Shown here piece by piece: positions 48,338 through 52,063 of a DNA stretch of 52,063 bases. The position numbers were made by a program, and so were the translations under genes. This stretch comes from JBFMFE01 sp040752295 (lineage in GTDB: Bacteria > UBP15 > UBA6099 > JBFMBQ01). Under the pieces are notes generated by a model, which had not been told where the DNA came from, ran no database searches, and worked only from the letters and a program-made list of their open reading frames with translations. The first letter of the stretch is position 1; every line of letters starts with the position of its first letter. The stretch is from NCBI GenBank assembly GCA_040752295.1, contig JBFMFE010000081.1, positions 1-52,063 of the forward strand, in the 5' to 3' direction.

Positions 48338-49750
48338 TTACCTTCGGAGCAGAACGTTCAGAACATCCTGACCGATCGTGAGAACGGTCAGGATGACGAT
48401 CTTCACGTCGAACGCCAGCGACCAGTTTTCGATGTAGTACATGTCGTACCTGACCCGCTCCTCGATTGAGGTGTCGCCCCTCAGCCCGTTCACCTGCGCC
48501 CAGCCCGTCATGCCTGCTTTCACCTTGTGCCGTTCCATGTACCGGGCAATCCCCTTCTCGAACTTCTCGACGAAATGGGGGCGTTCGGGCCGCGGTCCCA
48601 CTATGCTCATCTGTCCCATCAGGACGTTGAACAATTGAGGGGTCTCGTCTAGCGACGTCGCCCGCAGGAGCCTGCCGACGCGGGTCACGCGCGGATCGTT
48701 TTCCCTCGACCACGCAGGACCGTTTTCCTCGGCGCCCTGCTCCATTGACCGGAACTTGAACATCCAGTACTCCACGCCGTCCATCCCCACCCGCTTCTGC
48801 AGATAGAACACCGGACCCCTCGAATCGAGCTTTATCAGCACGCCCACGACGACGAAAAGGGGCGCCGCAAGCACGATCAGCGCCGCCGAGACGGCAAGAT
48901 CAAAAGCGCGTTTAACGAAGGCGTTGAACCCGCGCGCCCTCAGCCTCCTGACCCGGATGAGCGGTACACCGGAAATCTCGTCGAACTTCCTCGGCCCCGC
49001 CATTAGCCCGACCAGGTCCGGCGACAGCGTGCACTCGATCCCGCGCCTGTCGCACACGTCCACCACCGCCTCCACCAGATGGTGGTGCGTCGGCTTCAGC
49101 GTCACGATCACCTCGTCCGGCTCGTAGTGCTCCACGAACTTTTCCATCTCCGCCGCCGACCCGAGGAGCGGAACCGCCGCCAGTTCCCCAGAGTGATCTT
49201 CCTCTAAATAACCGAGCACGGTGTACCCCGTCCCGGGTTTCTCGAGCACCTTTCTCACGAGCGTTTCAAAATGACCGCCCGTTCCAATGAACATGAGCTT
49301 TTTCCGCCCGTGCCCCGCGGCGAGCATCCGCCTCTCAACGGCTGTCACGAGGCACCTCGAAACGCCCAACATGAAATACGCGATCGCGAACGAATAGACT
49401 ATTACCAGCCGCGAGTACTCGTATTCCCTGTAGAAAAAAGTGGACGCCATGAGCACGAGAAGAGACACAGTGGAGCTTTTCGCGACGCCGAAAAACTCGT
49501 CAATCCCCGACCGCCCGCGCGTGTCCTTGTACGTCCCGAACGCGTAAAGAAAGTAAACGTTGAGAACCGCGAACAGGTAGGCAAGCCCCGCGTAATCCCT
49601 CCTCGGCGGCGGCGCCGCCCCAGGCGGAAGAAGACCAATCCTCATCTCGTACGCCGCCATGATAACCCAGTACGACACCACGAAATCCGCGACGAACAGA
49701 AAGAGGAAGAACAGAACCCGGAAAGACTTCGGCGACAGTCGTTGTCTCAT
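48338..49750 (-). CDS. Undecaprenyl-phosphate sugar phosphotransferase (WbaP/WcaJ type)
   Basis: Starts polysaccharide synthesis by moving a sugar phosphate onto undecaprenyl phosphate. The 470-aa protein has an N-terminal set of four to five helices, a Rossmann-like middle (MFIGTGGHFETLVRKVL) and a C-terminal bacterial sugar transferase domain. That domain has the membrane re-entrant helix, RGPVFYLQKRVG near 325, WMFKFRSM near 345 and VGPRPERPHFVEKF. The sugar cannot be told. It lies four bases after a glycosyltransferase gene in the same operon. Confidence 0.92.
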   Translation of the reverse strand: MRQRLSPKSFRVLFFLFLFVADFVVSYWVIMAAYEMRIGLLPPGAAPPPRRDYAGLAYLFAVLNVYFLYAFGTYKDTRGRSGIDEFFGVAKSSTVSLLVLMASTFFYREYEYSRLVIVYSFAIAYFMLGVSRCLVTAVERRMLAAGHGRKKLMFIGTGGHFETLVRKVLEKPGTGYTVLGYLEEDHSGELAAVPLLGSAAEMEKFVEHYEPDEVIVTLKPTHHHLVEAVVDVCDRRGIECTLSPDLVGLMAGPRKFDEISGVPLIRVRRLRARGFNAFVKRAFDLAVSAALIVLAAPLFVVVGVLIKLDSRGPVFYLQKRVGMDGVEYWMFKFRSMEQGAEENGPAWSRENDPRVTRVGRLLRATSLDETPQLFNVLMGQMSIVGPRPERPHFVEKFEKGIARYMERHKVKAGMTGWAQVNGLRGDTSIEERVRYDMYYIENWSLAFDVKIVILTVLTIGQDVLNVLLRR

Positions 49751-49754
49751 ACTC

Positions 49755-50858
49755 TCAAATCCCCGTCTTTCCCTTCCACTCCTTCATCTTTTCCTCAACG
49801 AAATTCCCGATCTTTTCTTTAAAAACCGCCACGTCGAAACCCAACGCGTGCGCCCTGATCCTCTCCGGATCGAACCTCACGCCGTCCGCCGCCTCGACGG
49901 CGCGCATAAGCGACTCCGGCGTCTGCTCGTCGAAAAACACACCCGTCTCGCCTTCAACCACCGTCTCGAGTGCGCCGCCGGCGCGGTAGGCGATCACCGG
50001 CCGCCCGGACGCCTGAGCCTCGAGCGGCGTGATCCCGAAGTCCTCTTCCCCGGGGAAGATGAAACCCCGGCAGCGCGAGTAAAGCCCGGCTAACTCCTCG
50101 TCGGAAACAAACCCGCGGAACTCGACGTTACCTTTCGCCGGCCCCCTGAGTCTTCCCGTCTCGGGACCCGCCCCCGCGATTACCAGCCTGCGCCCCAGCC
50201 GGTTGAAAGCCTCCACCGCGAGGTCTATCCTCTTGTACCTCACCAGCCGTCCGGCGGCAAGGTAATAATCGTCCACTCCGGCGCCGGTGAAGAAGCGAGA
50301 CGCCTCCACCGGCGAATGCACCACCACCGCGTCGCGGCGGTAGTACTTCGCTATACGGTTCGCGACGTTGCGCGAGTTGGCGATGAAATAGTCCACCCTC
50401 CCAGCGGTCGCAACGTCCCATCCCCGAAGGTAGTGAAACAGCACCCTCATCGGAAACCGCAGTACGCGCCGCTGCCGCCCGACGAAATCGTGGTACATGT
50501 CCCACGCGTACCGCATAGGGGTGTGAACGAAACAAACGTGACACGTGCGCGGCGCCGTGATCACGCCCTTGGCTGCCATGTGGTGGCTGCTCAAAACAAG
50601 GTCGTAACCCGAGAGGTCGAACCCCTCGAACGCCAGCGGAAAAAACGGCATCAGCAGCCTGTGCCTGCGCGCCGCACAGGGTATCCTTTGCAGGAACGAC
50701 GTCTTTATCACGCGCCCCGGAAACCTGCTCCCCATCGCCCCGCGGTCGTAGAGAGCGGTATATATCGGGGCGTCCGGGTAGATTTCGGCGAACTTCTGAA
50801 CCACAAGGTCCGATCCCCCCCACGTCACCAGAAACTCGTGGACGAGCGCCACCCTCAT
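49755..50858 (-). CDS. Glycosyltransferase family 4
   Basis: Predicted cytoplasmic glycosyltransferase of 367 aa with the GT-B fold. The C-terminal half has the nucleotide-sugar site with FIFPGEEDFGITPLEAQASG (EX7E type). HVCFVHTPMRYAWDMYHDF near residue 132 resembles WbaZ-like mannosyltransferases. The donor and acceptor are not known. Its start overlaps the end of the upstream glycosyltransferase gene as ATGA. Confidence 0.9.
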   Translation of the reverse strand: MRVALVHEFLVTWGGSDLVVQKFAEIYPDAPIYTALYDRGAMGSRFPGRVIKTSFLQRIPCAARRHRLLMPFFPLAFEGFDLSGYDLVLSSHHMAAKGVITAPRTCHVCFVHTPMRYAWDMYHDFVGRQRRVLRFPMRVLFHYLRGWDVATAGRVDYFIANSRNVANRIAKYYRRDAVVVHSPVEASRFFTGAGVDDYYLAAGRLVRYKRIDLAVEAFNRLGRRLVIAGAGPETGRLRGPAKGNVEFRGFVSDEELAGLYSRCRGFIFPGEEDFGITPLEAQASGRPVIAYRAGGALETVVEGETGVFFDEQTPESLMRAVEAADGVRFDPERIRAHALGFDVAVFKEKIGNFVEEKMKEWKGKTGI

Positions 50859-52063
50859 CTCAACACCTCGTCGAGCGCCGACTCAACCCCGTCAACGTGG
50901 TTCTTCATGGAAAACTGCGTCAGAACCCGCTTCCTCCCGTTCTCCCCGAACTGCGCCGCCGTCGTCCGGTCAATCACAAGCCGCCCGATCGCACGCGCCA
51001 GCTCCACGGAGCTCCCGGGCGCAACCAGCAGTCCCGTGCAGTCGTCCAGAACGATCTCCGACGGACCCCCGAGACGCGACGCCACCACCGGCTTCCCAAG
51101 CGCCATCGCCTCGATTATCCCCCGCCCGAACGGCTCTTCCTTCACCGTAGGATGTACGTATACGTCGTACGCCTGCATGACGTCGTATATGTCCTTGCGG
51201 AAACCCGTGAAGACAACGCGCCGGGCGATTTTCGCCTCCCTCGCCGATATCTCCAGCCGCTCCGGAAAACCGCCGTCCCCGTAAATCGGGCTGCCGGCGA
51301 TCACAAAATACACGTTCTCAAAATCCTTCACAAGCATCCCCGCCGCCTTCAGAAACACCTCGTGCCCCTTCCACCTCTGCACGCGCCCCGCCATCCCTAT
51401 CACGACCGCGTCTCCCGGAATCCCCAGTTCCTCCCGCACCTCCCCAGCGTCCCTCGCCGCCCTGACGGACTCCGGGTCAATCCCGTTGTAAATCACCCGC
51501 ACCCGCCTGCTCCTCACAAGAAACGATGCCGTCGTCTTCGAGTTCGCGATCACCACCGGTCTGAACGCAGCCTGAAGCGCTTTCACCATGACCCGCTCCG
51601 GAAACCAGAAAAGCGCGTCCCTGAAATGCCACACCACCGGCAGGCGCGCCTCCCGCCCCGCCAGCACCCCGATCACGTGCGCCTTAAGCGAGTTCGTGTA
51701 AATTAACTCGTGCCCCCCGTCAATCGCGTGCCGCGCCACAAGCCCGGCGGCGGCTGCCGCCTGAACGCACTTGACCCCCAGATACGGCGCCCGCCGCAAA
51801 GAGAACAGCCCCTCCCTCTCCGTCCTCACGAAATCCTCCGCAACATCCAGCACCCTCGCTTCCACCCCGAGCCTTCTCACCTCGTCCAGAAGCGGTCCCT
51901 CGCAAAGGCAGAGCACCGACGGCTCGAACCGCTCCCGGTTGATCCGCCCCAGCAGGTCCAGAAGGCTCATCTCCGCGCCGCCGTGCTCGGCGGCGTGAAT
52001 GAAAAAAAGCACCTTCCGTGCTTTGAACGGTTGTGGAGCGCCCTCGTCCATAAAGTTGATCAT
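50855..52063 (-). CDS. Glycosyltransferase family 4, start at the window edge
   Basis: GT-B glycosyltransferase of at least 402 aa. The N-terminal half has the HAAEHGGAEMSLLDLL motif. The C-terminal half has GMAGRVQRWKGHEVFLKAA and EEPFGRGIIEAMALGKPVVA. The ATG at 52063 is the last codon of the window, so the true start could lie beyond it; an internal ATG lies at 52051. It shares an operon with the two genes that follow and probably acts in the same polysaccharide pathway. Confidence 0.88.
   Translation of the reverse strand: MINFMDEGAPQPFKARKVLFFIHAAEHGGAEMSLLDLLGRINRERFEPSVLCLCEGPLLDEVRRLGVEARVLDVAEDFVRTEREGLFSLRRAPYLGVKCVQAAAAAGLVARHAIDGGHELIYTNSLKAHVIGVLAGREARLPVVWHFRDALFWFPERVMVKALQAAFRPVVIANSKTTASFLVRSRRVRVIYNGIDPESVRAARDAGEVREELGIPGDAVVIGMAGRVQRWKGHEVFLKAAGMLVKDFENVYFVIAGSPIYGDGGFPERLEISAREAKIARRVVFTGFRKDIYDVMQAYDVYVHPTVKEEPFGRGIIEAMALGKPVVASRLGGPSEIVLDDCTGLLVAPGSSVELARAIGRLVIDRTTAAQFGENGRKRVLTQFSMKNHVDGVESALDEVLR

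Overview
The window is the replication-origin neighbourhood of a bacterial chromosome, with accessory and surface-structure genes to its left and envelope genes to its right. A complete pilM-N-O-P-Q set with an outer-membrane secretin shows a two-membrane (diderm) envelope. One short flagellin with fliW and csrA suggests flagella as well as type IV pili. I cannot assign a phylum. Several features are unusual for well-studied diderms: a YidC without the large periplasmic domain, two tandem ParB genes without parA, no recF between dnaN and gyrB, and a FliW-CsrA-flagellin block. An uncultivated or poorly sampled lineage is plausible. Most of the window looks about 60% G+C or higher. The restriction-modification cassette at the left end and the 24.4-29.2 kb stretch are clearly more A+T-rich.

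Layout from left to right. 0.1-2.0 kb: a type II restriction-modification pair, whose methyltransferase carries a C-terminal degenerate nuclease-like domain. 2.3-10.5 kb: one giant secreted fibronectin-III-like protein. 11.1-12.8 kb: larE-larB for the nickel-pincer nucleotide cofactor. 13.1-15.3 kb: flagellin, csrA and fliW, with a 527-base hairpin-rich gap before the flagellin. 15.5-22.0 kb: pilQ-P-O-N-M. 22.3-24.9 kb: a TPR protein, a CooT-like small nickel-binding protein and serS. 25.0-30.6 kb: two parB genes, rsmG, mnmG and mnmE, with one perfect parS inside mnmG and one near-perfect parS between rsmG and parB. 31.0-33.3 kb: jag, yidC, yidD, rnpA and rpmH, divergent from dnaA. 33.5-41.5 kb: dnaA, a candidate origin, dnaN, a DciA-like gene, a BldC/MerR-like mini-regulator, gyrB and gyrA. 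41.6-48.3 kb: lepA and murJ, rpsT, and comEC. 48.3-52.1 kb: an undecaprenyl-phosphate sugar transferase and two glycosyltransferases, the start of a polysaccharide cluster that continues past the right edge.

How the parts work together. The dnaA-dnaN-dciA-gyrB-gyrA run faces the rpmH-rnpA-yidD-yidC-jag-mnmE-mnmG-rsmG-parB run across a promoter region at 33.3-33.5 kb, the classic arrangement around a bacterial origin. The parS sites sit 6-7 kb from dnaA, where ParB would load. The pil genes form an inner-membrane platform (PilM, N, O, P) plus the outer-membrane channel (PilQ). FliW and CsrA would control flagellin translation through the long leader. LarE, LarB and CooT point to nickel handling.

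I saw no tRNA, rRNA, CRISPR array, transposase or prophage gene. The best candidates for something new are the flagellin leader, the small regulator with its operator upstream of gyrB, the tandem parB arrangement without parA, and the methyltransferase with an inactivated nuclease-like tail.
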